Below are positions 1-8,136 of a stretch of DNA of 64,000 bases, piece by piece (within the stretch, counting starts at the first letter, position 1; the number at the start of each line of letters is the position of its first letter). The translations under genes were made by a program, and so were the position numbers. The notes beneath the pieces were generated by a model. It saw only the letters and a program-made list of their open reading frames with translations, was not told where the DNA came from and ran no database searches. Origin of the DNA: Bacteroidales bacterium (GTDB lineage Bacteria > Bacteroidota > Bacteroidia > Bacteroidales > UBA932); contig JAFSVL010000017.1 in assembly GCA_017445015.1 (NCBI GenBank), forward strand, positions 1 to 64,000. The letters are read 5' to 3'.

Positions 1-2
1 AT

Positions 3-398
3 GAACGCCTGGACGGTTACAAGGGGTACACAACCAACAGTACGCTATCAGATGACAGAGTCATTGAGGAATACGGATACTTGTTCATGATAGAGAGGGC
101 CTTCCGCTTCTGCAAAACCGATCTGGACATCCGTCCGATGTATCACCGACTCTTCAACAGAATCGAAGCCCACGTTTGTATCTGCTTCGTTGCCTATACA
201 ATCATGCTGGAGTTGGAACGCATCCTCAAGAGCGCCGGATCCAAGATATCGCTGGATAGAGCACGCTTCCTGGCGGAGAAGATATACCAAATCGACTATG
301 TCAATCCTTACGACAACAAGCGCAAGTCGGTACTTCTCCACACCAAGGAACAGCCCGAAGTCGCTGAACTTCTCGACATCATCTCTGCAAACTGCTGA
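3..398 (+). CDS. IS4/IS1634-family transposase, C-terminal part (5' truncated by window edge)
   Basis: The reading frame is open from the first bases of the window and ends at 398, so only the last ~131 residues are present. The stretch around residues 26-45 contains Y-x(4)-IERAF-x(3)-KTDL, which matches the C-terminal Y/R/E/K signature of IS4-superfamily DDE transposases; the E in MIERAF would be the third catalytic acid. IERAFRFCKTDLDIRPMYH followed by RIEAH is characteristic of IS1634-like enzymes. The upstream half and left inverted repeat lie outside the window, so whether the element is intact cannot be judged. It faces the convergent ZIP gene, with a terminator hairpin between. This is the only mobile element seen. 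Family assignment is fairly secure; the exact IS is not identified. Confidence 0.82.
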   Translation, partial: ERLDGYKGYTTNSTLSDDRVIEEYGYLFMIERAFRFCKTDLDIRPMYHRLFNRIEAHVCICFVAYTIMLELERILKSAGSKISLDRARFLAEKIYQIDYVNPYDNKRKSVLLHTKEQPEVAELLDIISANC

Positions 399-425
399 AA
401 TGGGTGTCCCATTGCGGAAAACAGG

Positions 426-465
426 AAATGCGGCTCGGAACTTGTGTTTTGGGCCGCATTTTTTT
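426..465 (+). terminator. Rho-independent terminator after the transposase
   Basis: A 9-bp perfect stem (AAATGCGGC at 426-434 with GCCGCATTT at 453-461) is followed by a run of T to 465. It lies 27 nt past the transposase stop and separates it from the convergent metal transporter. On the minus strand the T-tract is weak, so it acts mainly for plus-strand transcripts. Confidence 0.7.
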
Positions 466-517
466 CAAGCGTATGGACGGGGTGTTGCGCACGGAGCCGG
501 GGTACGCCAAGCGGAAC

Positions 518-1282
518 TTATCCCATCATCACATCCAAGGCCATCATCAGGGCAAAGCCCAGTGCGAAGCCGATAGTCCCTATGTTGGAATGCGCCCCCT
601 GGGACGTTTCCGGAATCAATTCTTCCACGACGACATAGAGCATGGCTCCGGCGGCGAACGACAGAAGCCAGGGCATGAGCGGCGTTACCGCTGTGGCCAG
701 CAAGAGCACCAGTGCGCCGCCTATAGGCTCGACGATACCGCTCAGACATCCTATTCCGAAGGCTTTTGCCCGGCTGTTTCCCTCGGCCCGCAGGGGCATC
801 GAGATGATGGCTCCCTCCGGTATATTCTGTATCGCTATTCCCAGGGACAAGGCAATCGCTCCCGCCAGGGTGAACCCCGAATTCATGGCCCCGGCTATGG
901 CTACGCCCACCGCCATGCCTTCCGGGAAATTGTGAATCGTTACGGCAAGGGCCAGTTTGGTGGTGCGTGAAAGCCCGCTTTCGGGGCCCTCCACCTCGCC
1001 CGTGGCGTGAATGTGCGGAGTAATATAGTCGATGAGCAGCAGGAAGGCAAAGCCCCCCAGAAGGCCGGTGATGCCCGGCCATACATTCCCGCCGCCCATT
1101 TCGATGGAGGGAATAAGCAGCGACCACACGGAGGCGGCCACCATGACGCCGGAGGCGAAACCAAGCAGCCCTTTCTGCACTTGTGCCGGAATATCCTTCT
1201 TCATGAAGAATACGAAGGCGGATCCAAGCGCCGTCCCCAGGAAGGGTATGGCGAGGGCGGTAAAAACAGCGGACCAATCCAT
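518..1282 (-). CDS. ZIP family metal (zinc) transporter
   Basis: A 254-residue integral membrane protein with about eight hydrophobic segments, the usual size for bacterial ZupT-like ZIP carriers that import Zn2+ and related divalent metals across the inner membrane. The two metal-site helices are visible: HNFPEG near residue 117 and QNIPEG near residue 153. A third acidic motif, EELIPE, lies near residue 221. The histidine-containing loop between helices 3 and 4 is short (HIHATGE). ATG at 1280-1282 is preceded by AT-rich DNA and no Shine-Dalgarno. It is convergent to the transposase and divergent from the sialidase-like lipoprotein, so it is probably monocistronic. Family is certain; metal preference is inferred. 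Confidence 0.93.
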   Translation of the reverse strand: MDWSAVFTALAIPFLGTALGSAFVFFMKKDIPAQVQKGLLGFASGVMVAASVWSLLIPSIEMGGGNVWPGITGLLGGFAFLLLIDYITPHIHATGEVEGPESGLSRTTKLALAVTIHNFPEGMAVGVAIAGAMNSGFTLAGAIALSLGIAIQNIPEGAIISMPLRAEGNSRAKAFGIGCLSGIVEPIGGALVLLLATAVTPLMPWLLSFAAGAMLYVVVEELIPETSQGAHSNIGTIGFALGFALMMALDVMMG

Positions 1283-1372
1283 AAGCGGATGCTAATATAT
1301 GCATTATTTTGATATCTTGTGGAGAAAATTATTTATCTTCGCAAGGAATGTTTGAATAACACTGAAACGGAG

Positions 1373-3934
1373 ATGAAAAGAATTCGGATATCGGGATTTG
1401 TCATGCTGGCGGTGCTGGCGGCATCATGTACGGTGGAGCCTGTCGCCGGGCGGGGAACGGTTATCGAGGCGAGCGTGCCGGAGGAAGTGAAGACCGCCTT
1501 CGGTGACAAAACCGGCAATGTCGTCAACCTGTACTGGCAGCCCGGTGATGCCATCAATATCAACGGCCGCTCTTCCGATCCGCTGGAGGGCGGCTATGTC
1601 CCGTCGCGCAGCGCGCGTTTCATTTTCAGTGATGCGGTGCTCTCGACGCCGTATTATGCCGTCAGCCCGGCTTCAGCCGTAAGTTCGTATGCGTCTGCAT
1701 CGGCGGTCGTATCGATTCCGGCGGAGCAGGAGTATGTGGAAGGCAGTTATGACCCTGCCGCCGGCCTGATGCTGGCGGTGAGCGGCGGCGAATCCATGAA
1801 TTTTTCCCTGTCCTTTTCGATGATGCGGCTGACCGTCGCCGAGGGTACGCATACGGCGCATAAGATCCGTCGCGTCCGGCTGACCGCGCGGGGCGGGGAG
1901 CAGATGGCCGGAGCCTTTACCACGAATTTCACTACGCTTACGGACCGTGCCGGCGGGCTGTCTTCGGTGGTCGTGGAGAGTGAAGCGGGGATTCCGCTGG
2001 GCGGCGAGGTGGTGCTCGTCTTTGCGCCCAGGACCTACGCCCAGGGCCTTTCCATTGAAATCGTAGATGAGTCGGGTCACTATATGGTCAAGAATTCCAC
2101 CGCCTCGTTTACCGCGGCTGCGGGCCGCATTTACAATACTTCGCTCACCTTTGAGCCTACCGGGACGTATATCGACGGCGGGGCTTCCGGCGTGGACAAT
2201 TCCGCTGCGGAATTGAATACCTGGGAGGAAATGAATGCCTGGGGCCATACGGAAAATTCCCACGCAGATGCCTATAGCCGCTCCAACCTGACCATGATCG
2301 GCGGTACCTATGTGCAGGTTCCGGAAGACAGGCTGGGCATGATCAGCGGCAATATCGGTGTGGTCTATCCCCGTTTCATCCAGACTTCCCGCGGGGACTG
2401 GCTGATGTTCTACCACTATGGGAATTCATCGACCTGGGCCGGCAATTACTGCTCTTATCTGCGCAGCCCCGATCTGAAGAACTGGACTTTTGAAAAGAAA
2501 CTTTTCGCCGTCAAGAATAACCAGATGAGCGATTATTATGCCAGTGAGACCCTGCCCCAGAAGTTTTCGCGCTATTATGCGGGTGCGGACCTGTGCACCT
2601 TGCCCGACGGACGCATCCTCGCCGTCGCCGCCACGCGACCGGGGTCGAACTACAAGCTCAGACCGCTGGACAGCGGCCTTGCGATCCGGTATTCTGCGGA
2701 CGGCGGTTTGACCTGGACCGACGACCAGCTGGTGCTGGTAGGAACCTGCTGGGAACCCTTCCCGGTGGTGCTTCCTTCCGGGCGCATCCAGATTTATTAC
2801 ACGGATGCGCGGCCTCATTACCCTTCCGGCAATACGACCTGGAAGGGGACCGAGGTGACGGGTTCCGGAGTTTCCTATATTTATTCCGATGACAACGGTG
2901 CCACCTGGGTGTCCACCGACGGGAACGGGGACCACCTGATCGGCTATCGCCAGTTGCGCACGGTTTCCGAGGTGGACGGAACGAAGTTGTATTGCGACCA
3001 GATGCCTTCCGTCCTGGTACTGAATGCCGGAGCGGGCCTGGCGGGCGCAGGAGAGTCTCTGAAGAAATCCCTGAGCCCCGGCTTTAAGGTCTGCACGGCC
3101 TATACCGGGCCGGACATGGAATGGGGAACCCCGGAATCCGACGGGGATTTTCCTGAAGACCGCGTCAATAATTTTGTCGAGGGGGCGGCGCCCTACCTGC
3201 TGCAATTCCCTTCCGGAGAGACCGTGCTGACCTTTAACCACGACGATGGTTCCGGGCATTTGTTCCAGTATATGATGGGAGATGCCCAGGCACGCAATTT
3301 CCAGGGTGCGCGGCCGGTCATGCCTTCCGGAATCTCCGGCCTGGACGAGGCGGCCTCCGCGATTGTCAGCCGCGGATTCTGGGGCAGTACCCGCCTGACC
3401 GGCAGCCATACGCTGGTCGCCGGCATCGGCGGGTCAGAAACGCCGAAGACCCTGCAGGTTGCCCAATTCTGGCTCAACCACGATATCGCGGCACCGGTCA
3501 TTGCCGTGAATATGGACGGTAAAAACGGCGAGTGGACCACGCACGAGGCGCTCTTTGCCGGCTCTTCCACGCCGGACCAGGTGATTCTGCGGGCTGCGCA
3601 CGACGCAACGAAACTATATCTGCTGCTCGAATCCGTCGGCGATGCGGCGGCCGTGCATGCGGACCTGGCGGCCGGCAGCACGCTCCAGCGGATTTCCGTG
3701 AATGCTTCCGGACTGGTTTCTTCCGCTATCGGCGGCGTTTCCGCCGTCAGCCGGAGCGCCAGGACGGCGGACGGGCGGAGCGGTTTCCTTTGCGAAGTCT
3801 CCGTACCCCTTTCCGCATTCGGCGGACAAAGCGCCGTCCCCGTCTGTCTCACCCTGGAGGGTGCCGGCTATTTGGACAGTTTCTCCCTGGCTTCCTCCGA
3901 CATTTCCGTTTTGCCCCGTATTACTCTCCAATAA
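1373..3934 (+). CDS. Large surface lipoprotein: fimbrillin-like N-terminus, sialidase-type beta-propeller, CBM9-like C-terminus
   Basis: Start chosen at ATG 1373 because it gives a clean lipoprotein signal (KRIR, hydrophobic core, lipobox LAASC with Cys19); the frame is open from a GTG at 1319. About 853 residues. Residues ~30-260 resemble the Mfa/fimbrillin-like domain of Bacteroidales (KTAFGD followed by a WQPGD-type strand). Residues ~300-700 look like a six-bladed sialidase/BNR propeller with two Asp-boxes, SADGGLTW near 440 and SDDNGATW near 503. Residues ~705-853 resemble a CBM9/DOMON-type carbohydrate-binding module (NMDGKNGEWT at ~713). It is probably an outer-membrane glycan-processing or glycan-binding protein. 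I cannot identify the sialidase catalytic Arg triad or Tyr/Glu pair, so the substrate is open. It stands alone, with no SusCD pair beside it. Confidence 0.75.
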   Translation: MKRIRISGFVMLAVLAASCTVEPVAGRGTVIEASVPEEVKTAFGDKTGNVVNLYWQPGDAININGRSSDPLEGGYVPSRSARFIFSDAVLSTPYYAVSPASAVSSYASASAVVSIPAEQEYVEGSYDPAAGLMLAVSGGESMNFSLSFSMMRLTVAEGTHTAHKIRRVRLTARGGEQMAGAFTTNFTTLTDRAGGLSSVVVESEAGIPLGGEVVLVFAPRTYAQGLSIEIVDESGHYMVKNSTASFTAAAGRIYNTSLTFEPTGTYIDGGASGVDNSAAELNTWEEMNAWGHTENSHADAYSRSNLTMIGGTYVQVPEDRLGMISGNIGVVYPRFIQTSRGDWLMFYHYGNSSTWAGNYCSYLRSPDLKNWTFEKKLFAVKNNQMSDYYASETLPQKFSRYYAGADLCTLPDGRILAVAATRPGSNYKLRPLDSGLAIRYSADGGLTWTDDQLVLVGTCWEPFPVVLPSGRIQIYYTDARPHYPSGNTTWKGTEVTGSGVSYIYSDDNGATWVSTDGNGDHLIGYRQLRTVSEVDGTKLYCDQMPSVLVLNAGAGLAGAGESLKKSLSPGFKVCTAYTGPDMEWGTPESDGDFPEDRVNNFVEGAAPYLLQFPSGETVLTFNHDDGSGHLFQYMMGDAQARNFQGARPVMPSGISGLDEAASAIVSRGFWGSTRLTGSHTLVAGIGGSETPKTLQVAQFWLNHDIAAPVIAVNMDGKNGEWTTHEALFAGSSTPDQVILRAAHDATKLYLLLESVGDAAAVHADLAAGSTLQRISVNASGLVSSAIGGVSAVSRSARTADGRSGFLCEVSVPLSAFGGQSAVPVCLTLEGAGYLDSFSLASSDISVLPRITLQ

Positions 3935-3961
3935 ATTTATTTCACTTAAAATCATACTATT

Positions 3962-4447
3962 ATGTCTCTGAACAAAGTCATGCTTATCGGTAACGTTGGA
4001 AAGGATCCCGAAGTACGTTACCTTGAGGGGAACAACGCCGGCGGACAGCAGGCCAAGGTGGCCCGCTTCCCCCTGGCTACATCCGAGCGTTACCGCGACC
4101 GCAGCGGGGAAACGCGCGAAAACACGGAATGGCACAACATCTCCTGCTGGCGCAATAATGCCGACGTCGTCGAGCGTTTCGTCAAGAAGGGTACGCAACT
4201 CTACATCGAGGGCCGTATCCGTACCCGTCAGTGGACGGACCAGACGGGGAACAAGCGCTACCAGACGGAAATCGAGGCGGATACGATCCAACTGCTCGGC
4301 CGCCGGGATGAGAATCCCGCACAGATGCCGGCGTCCAGGCCGTACCAGGCTGCTCCGGCCCCCGCGCCCGCTCCGGCTCCCGCCGCCGTCCAGGAGGCTC
4401 CCATTGACCTGATGCCGGAGGGCGGCTCCGACGATCTCCCGTTCTAA
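3962..4447 (+). CDS. ssb: Single-stranded DNA-binding protein
   Basis: A 161-residue protein with an N-terminal OB fold (MSLNKVMLIGNVGKDPEVRY), the core ENTEWHNISCWR strand and the IEGRIRTRQW segment that defines SSB. An Ala/Pro-rich flexible linker (residues ~118-145) leads to the acidic tip DDLPF that recruits DNA-repair partners. The protein coats ssDNA during replication and repair. The next gene is recJ, a known SSB-interacting exonuclease, but recJ has its own promoter in the 50-bp gap. Length and both ends are typical of the family. Confidence 0.97.
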   Translation: MSLNKVMLIGNVGKDPEVRYLEGNNAGGQQAKVARFPLATSERYRDRSGETRENTEWHNISCWRNNADVVERFVKKGTQLYIEGRIRTRQWTDQTGNKRYQTEIEADTIQLLGRRDENPAQMPASRPYQAAPAPAPAPAPAAVQEAPIDLMPEGGSDDLPF

Positions 4448-4461
4448 GCCTCGCACGTTTT

Positions 4462-4491
4462 TTGCATCCTGCGGATTTTTGCTTAAATTTG
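4462..4491 (+). promoter_or_regulatory. Bacteroidetes-type promoter of the recJ run
   Basis: TTG at 4462-4464 and TAAATTTG at 4484-4491 are separated by 19 nt, matching the Bacteroidetes -33/-7 consensus. The box ends only 6 nt before the recJ ATG at 4498, so the transcript should start at or next to the start codon. Confidence 0.72.
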
Positions 4492-4497
4492 CGGAAT

Positions 4498-6234
4498 ATG
4501 GCAGGAGAGTGCAAATGGCTGTCCCGGGAACCGGTGGACAGCGCGAAAGTGGAGCGGCTGGCTACCGAGGTGGGAATCGACAGGGTTCTCGCCGAGTTGC
4601 TGGTCCGCCGCGGTGTGCAGACCTTCGAACAGGCGCGCTCTTTCTTCCGGCCCAGTCTCTCGGATCTCCACGATCCCTTCCTGATGAAGGACATGGATGT
4701 GGCGGTGGAGCGCCTGCACAAGGCCATTACATTCGGCGAGAAAATCCTGGTCTATGGGGATTACGATGTGGACGGCACCACTGCCGTATCGCTTGTGCTG
4801 GGCTTCATCCGCCGCTTTACCGGGAAGGTGGATTTTTACATCCCTGACCGCTACGACGAGGGCTACGGCGTCTCCTACAAAGGTATCGACTGGGCTGCGG
4901 AAGGCGGCTTTACCCTGATGATTACCCTCGACTGCGGCATCAAGGCCATCGACAAGGTGGAATATGCCCGCAGCAAGGGGATCGACGTGATTGTCTGCGA
5001 CCATCACCTGCCCGAAGATTCGATCCCGGCGGCGGTCGCCGTGCTGGACCCCAAGCGCGAGGACTGCCATTATCCTTTTGATGACCTTTGCGGCTGCGGA
5101 GTGGGCTTCAAACTCGTGCAGGGCTACAGCCAGCGCTACGGCATACCCTTCGAATCGCTGATTCCGCTCTTCGACCTGCTCGTCGTGAGTATCGCCGCCG
5201 ACCTGGTAACGATGGTCGGGGAGAACCGGGTACTGGCGCACTTCGGGCTGAAGCAGCTCAATGAGAATCCCTGCGAGGGCCTTCGCGCCCTGATCGAACT
5301 TTCGAACCTCGAACAGGGGCACGTCAGCATTGACGACATCGTATTCAAGATCGGTCCCCGCATCAATGCCGCCGGACGTATGGAAACCGGGCGGCTGGCG
5401 GTGGACCTGCTCAATGCCGCGGATGAACGTACGGCGATGGCCGTGGGCCGGCAGATCAACGAGAACAACAACGAGCGCAAGAATATCGACCGGGAAATTA
5501 CCCAGGAGGCGTTGGAGATGGTGGAAACGGGCAGCTGCATGGCCTCGGAGAATGTCACCATCGTCTATAATCCCAAGTGGAACAAGGGCGTGGTGGGCAT
5601 CGTGGCGTCCCGTCTCGTGGAGGCATATTACAAACCCGCCGTGGTGCTTACCAAATCCAATGGCTTTGTCACCGGATCCGCGCGCAGCGTACAGGGTTTC
5701 GACCTTTACCAGTCCATCGACAGTTGCGCGGACCTGCTCGAAAATTTCGGCGGACACGTCTATGCCGCCGGCCTGACGATGAAAGAGGAGCACCTCCGGG
5801 AATTCTGTGCACGGATGGACAAGTTCGTGGGGGAACATCTGACGGAGGAAATGCAGACTCCCGTCGTGGATGTGGACGCAGTGCTGGACTTTGCACGCAT
5901 CACCCCCAAATTCTTCCGTATCCTCAAGCAGTTCCAGCCTTTCGGCCCGGGCAACGGGAATCCGGTATTCGTAACGGAAAATGTGTATGATTCCGGTGCG
6001 GGACGCAAGGTGGGGGCCGGCGGACTGCATCTCAAACTGGACCTCATCCAGGAGTCGCAGCCCTATCACCAGATTCCCGCCATCGCTTTCAACATGGCGG
6101 GCTGTTACGACTATATCCACGAAGGGAATCCCTTTGATATCTGCTATTCCATCGTCGAGAACTACTACCGGGGCAACGCTACCATCCAACTCCGCGTCCG
6201 GGATATCCGGGAGCGGGATACGGACATCATTTAA
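4498..6234 (+). CDS. recJ: Single-stranded-DNA-specific exonuclease RecJ
   Basis: 578 residues, the expected length. The DHH phosphoesterase core carries DYDVDGTTA near residue 86, the DCGIK motif, and CDHHLPE; the DHHA1 half carries GSARSVQGFDLYQSI and GGHVYAAG. RecJ degrades ssDNA 5' to 3' in recombination and base-excision repair and needs Mn2+/Mg2+ held by these Asp/His residues. ATG 4498 was chosen over the in-frame upstream start at 4462 because that one would fall on top of the promoter and extend past the family's N-terminus. It heads a co-oriented run through exbBD, tonB, rluB, era and parC, with exbB 24 nt downstream. Confidence 0.96.
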   Translation: MAGECKWLSREPVDSAKVERLATEVGIDRVLAELLVRRGVQTFEQARSFFRPSLSDLHDPFLMKDMDVAVERLHKAITFGEKILVYGDYDVDGTTAVSLVLGFIRRFTGKVDFYIPDRYDEGYGVSYKGIDWAAEGGFTLMITLDCGIKAIDKVEYARSKGIDVIVCDHHLPEDSIPAAVAVLDPKREDCHYPFDDLCGCGVGFKLVQGYSQRYGIPFESLIPLFDLLVVSIAADLVTMVGENRVLAHFGLKQLNENPCEGLRALIELSNLEQGHVSIDDIVFKIGPRINAAGRMETGRLAVDLLNAADERTAMAVGRQINENNNERKNIDREITQEALEMVETGSCMASENVTIVYNPKWNKGVVGIVASRLVEAYYKPAVVLTKSNGFVTGSARSVQGFDLYQSIDSCADLLENFGGHVYAAGLTMKEEHLREFCARMDKFVGEHLTEEMQTPVVDVDAVLDFARITPKFFRILKQFQPFGPGNGNPVFVTENVYDSGAGRKVGAGGLHLKLDLIQESQPYHQIPAIAFNMAGCYDYIHEGNPFDICYSIVENYYRGNATIQLRVRDIRERDTDII

Positions 6235-6258
6235 AGGAAAGACAAAACCAAACGAAAT

Positions 6259-6933
6259 ATGATTTTCAATTTACTCCAGGCTGATATCGAGGCACAACCC
6301 GTTGTGCAGGAGATGTCGTTTTCTCTGATTGAGATGGCCAAAAAGGGCGGCTGGCTGATGCTGGTGCTGCTGCTTCTGTCCATCCTCGCCATTTACATTT
6401 TCGGTAAGAAATGGTGGATGATCCGCCAGGCCCAGAAAGTGGATAAGAATTTTATGCTGGATATCCGCGATTACATCAAGGAAGGCAAGATCGATTCCGC
6501 CAGGACCCTTTGCTCCAAGTATGACAATCCCGTAGCACGGATGGTGGAGGCCGGCGTGGCCCGCGTGGGCAAGCCGCTCGGCGACATCCGTACCGCGATT
6601 GAAAACGTGGGCGATGTGGAGGTGGCACGTCTCGAAAAGGGACTGCCGTACCTCGCGACCATCGCCGGCGGCGCGCCGATGATCGGTTTCCTCGGTACCG
6701 TCATGGGAATGGTGCAGGCCTTCTTCAATATGTCGATGGCCGGCAATAATATTGATATCACGCTGCTTTCCAGCGGTATTTATACGGCGATGATAACTAC
6801 CGTCGGCGGTCTTGTCGTGGGTATCCTGGCTTTCTTCGGCTACAATATCCTTACGTCGGAGATTTCCGATCTGGTAGCGGGGATGGAAAACGCCACGATC
6901 GAGTTCATGGACCTCTTGGAACAACCTCAGTAA
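6259..6933 (+). CDS. exbB: MotA/TolQ/ExbB proton channel protein
   Basis: A 224-residue inner-membrane protein with three predicted membrane helices (about residues 30-50, 125-150 and 170-195). The family signature GTVMGMVQAFFNM in the second helix and a TTVGGLVVGILAFF third helix are seen. ExbB forms the pentameric channel that couples proton flow to TonB. It shares one base with exbD (TAATG at 6931-6935), indicating translational coupling. exbB-exbD-tonB together make a complete energising module. TolQ is the alternative, but the downstream TonB-like protein favours ExbB. Confidence 0.93.
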   Translation: MIFNLLQADIEAQPVVQEMSFSLIEMAKKGGWLMLVLLLLSILAIYIFGKKWWMIRQAQKVDKNFMLDIRDYIKEGKIDSARTLCSKYDNPVARMVEAGVARVGKPLGDIRTAIENVGDVEVARLEKGLPYLATIAGGAPMIGFLGTVMGMVQAFFNMSMAGNNIDITLLSSGIYTAMITTVGGLVVGILAFFGYNILTSEISDLVAGMENATIEFMDLLEQPQ

Positions 6934-7343
6934 TGGCACTGAAACGTACATTGCGGGCAGACCCGAACATCTCGATGTCCTCGATGACGGACATCGTGTT
7001 CCTCCTGCTCATCTTCTTTCTGGTGACTTCCACGCTGGTGAACCCCAACGCGCTGAAGCTCCTGCTCCCTAAGAGCACGGGCCAGGTGTCGTCCAAGGCC
7101 ACGGTGAGCGTCTCCATCAAGGACTGGGGCGAGGACCGCTACACTTACCATATCAACGGGGATGAGCAGCCTGTCGCTTTTGCCGATGTGGAAGACGGCC
7201 TGGTGGAACTCCTTCAGAACGAGGAGGATCCCACCTTCTCCATCTATTCCGACGAGAGCGTACCCATCAAGGAAATCGTCCAGGTGATGAATATCGCCAA
7301 GCGTAACCACTACAAGGTGATTCTGGCCACACAACCTGAATAG
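6933..7343 (+). CDS. exbD: ExbD/TolR biopolymer transport protein
   Basis: 136 residues, with a short cytosolic N-terminus, one transmembrane helix (SSMTDIVFLLLIFFLVTST) carrying the conserved Asp that relays protons, and a periplasmic domain. The ATG overlaps the exbB stop by one base. The helix with its Asp early in the membrane and the LLLP turn after it are diagnostic. ExbD plugs the ExbB pentamer and transmits motion to TonB. The stop at 7343 is one base from the tonB start. Confidence 0.93.
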   Translation: MALKRTLRADPNISMSSMTDIVFLLLIFFLVTSTLVNPNALKLLLPKSTGQVSSKATVSVSIKDWGEDRYTYHINGDEQPVAFADVEDGLVELLQNEEDPTFSIYSDESVPIKEIVQVMNIAKRNHYKVILATQPE

Positions 7344-7344
7344 G

Positions 7345-8136
7345 ATGGAAAATTTTCTCAGGGAAAGGAAACGGAACGAGGGCCGCAGCAAACTGCTGGG
7401 CGGGGGACTCGCGGCGGTGGCGCATGTGCTGCTGCTCCTGACGCTGAGTTTTAGCGGGCTGAACTATATCTATCCGCCGCCCGCAGAATCTACTTTCCTG
7501 CTGGACTTTACCGACGAAATCGAGGAACAGCCGGCACCTCCGCGTGTCGTTTCGCGGAAGATAGAGCCACGTGCCGAGGAGGTGGACAAAACGAAACCGG
7601 TGGAACTGGTGAAACGCAGCAACATCAATGACGCAACTTCCGGCGACGCCTCCAATCCCGCGCCTACGGGCAATGACTACGGCGATGTGGAAACGCCCGC
7701 ACAGCCCGAGGAAACCCAGGAAGTCATCGATCCCCGTTCCCTTTTCCCGGGAATGTCCAAGAAAGACAAGAGCGCCGGGGAACAGACGAAAAAGGAAGCC
7801 GACGGCGGAAGGAAGAGCGACGGGAATCCGGACGGGAACGCCCCTGTGGGCAAGATGGAAGGGGTGCCCAATGCGCATTTGGAGGGACGGATGGTGGACT
7901 ATATCGCCCGTCCCGAGTATCAGGTGCAGGAGAGCGGTACCGTGGTGGTGACCATCTGGGTGGACCAGAGCGGAATCGTCACCAAGGCGCAGGCCGGCGC
8001 TCCCGGCACGACGACTTCCAATCCCAGCCTTTGGGCGGCCGCCCGCAACGCGGCGATGAAAACCCGCTTTAAAATGAAAGGTGACGCTCCTGTCCTGCAG
8101 GAAGGCACCATTACTTATATCTTTAAACTGCACTGA
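7345..8136 (+). CDS. tonB: TonB-like energy transducer
   Basis: 263 residues: an N-terminal anchor (hydrophobic AAVAHVLLLLTLSF near residues 25-38), a long Pro/Glu/Lys-rich periplasmic spacer (residues ~50-175) and a C-terminal TonB-type domain (EYQVQESGTVVVTIWVDQSG to the end). TonB spans the periplasm and pulls on the plug of TonB-dependent receptors, such as the one at 41546-44485. It overlaps rluB by one base (TGATG at 8134-8138). A TolA-like role is possible, because TolA and TonB C-terminal domains are hard to tell apart, but the exbBD neighbours support TonB. Confidence 0.85.
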   Translation: MENFLRERKRNEGRSKLLGGGLAAVAHVLLLLTLSFSGLNYIYPPPAESTFLLDFTDEIEEQPAPPRVVSRKIEPRAEEVDKTKPVELVKRSNINDATSGDASNPAPTGNDYGDVETPAQPEETQEVIDPRSLFPGMSKKDKSAGEQTKKEADGGRKSDGNPDGNAPVGKMEGVPNAHLEGRMVDYIARPEYQVQESGTVVVTIWVDQSGIVTKAQAGAPGTTTSNPSLWAAARNAAMKTRFKMKGDAPVLQEGTITYIFKLH

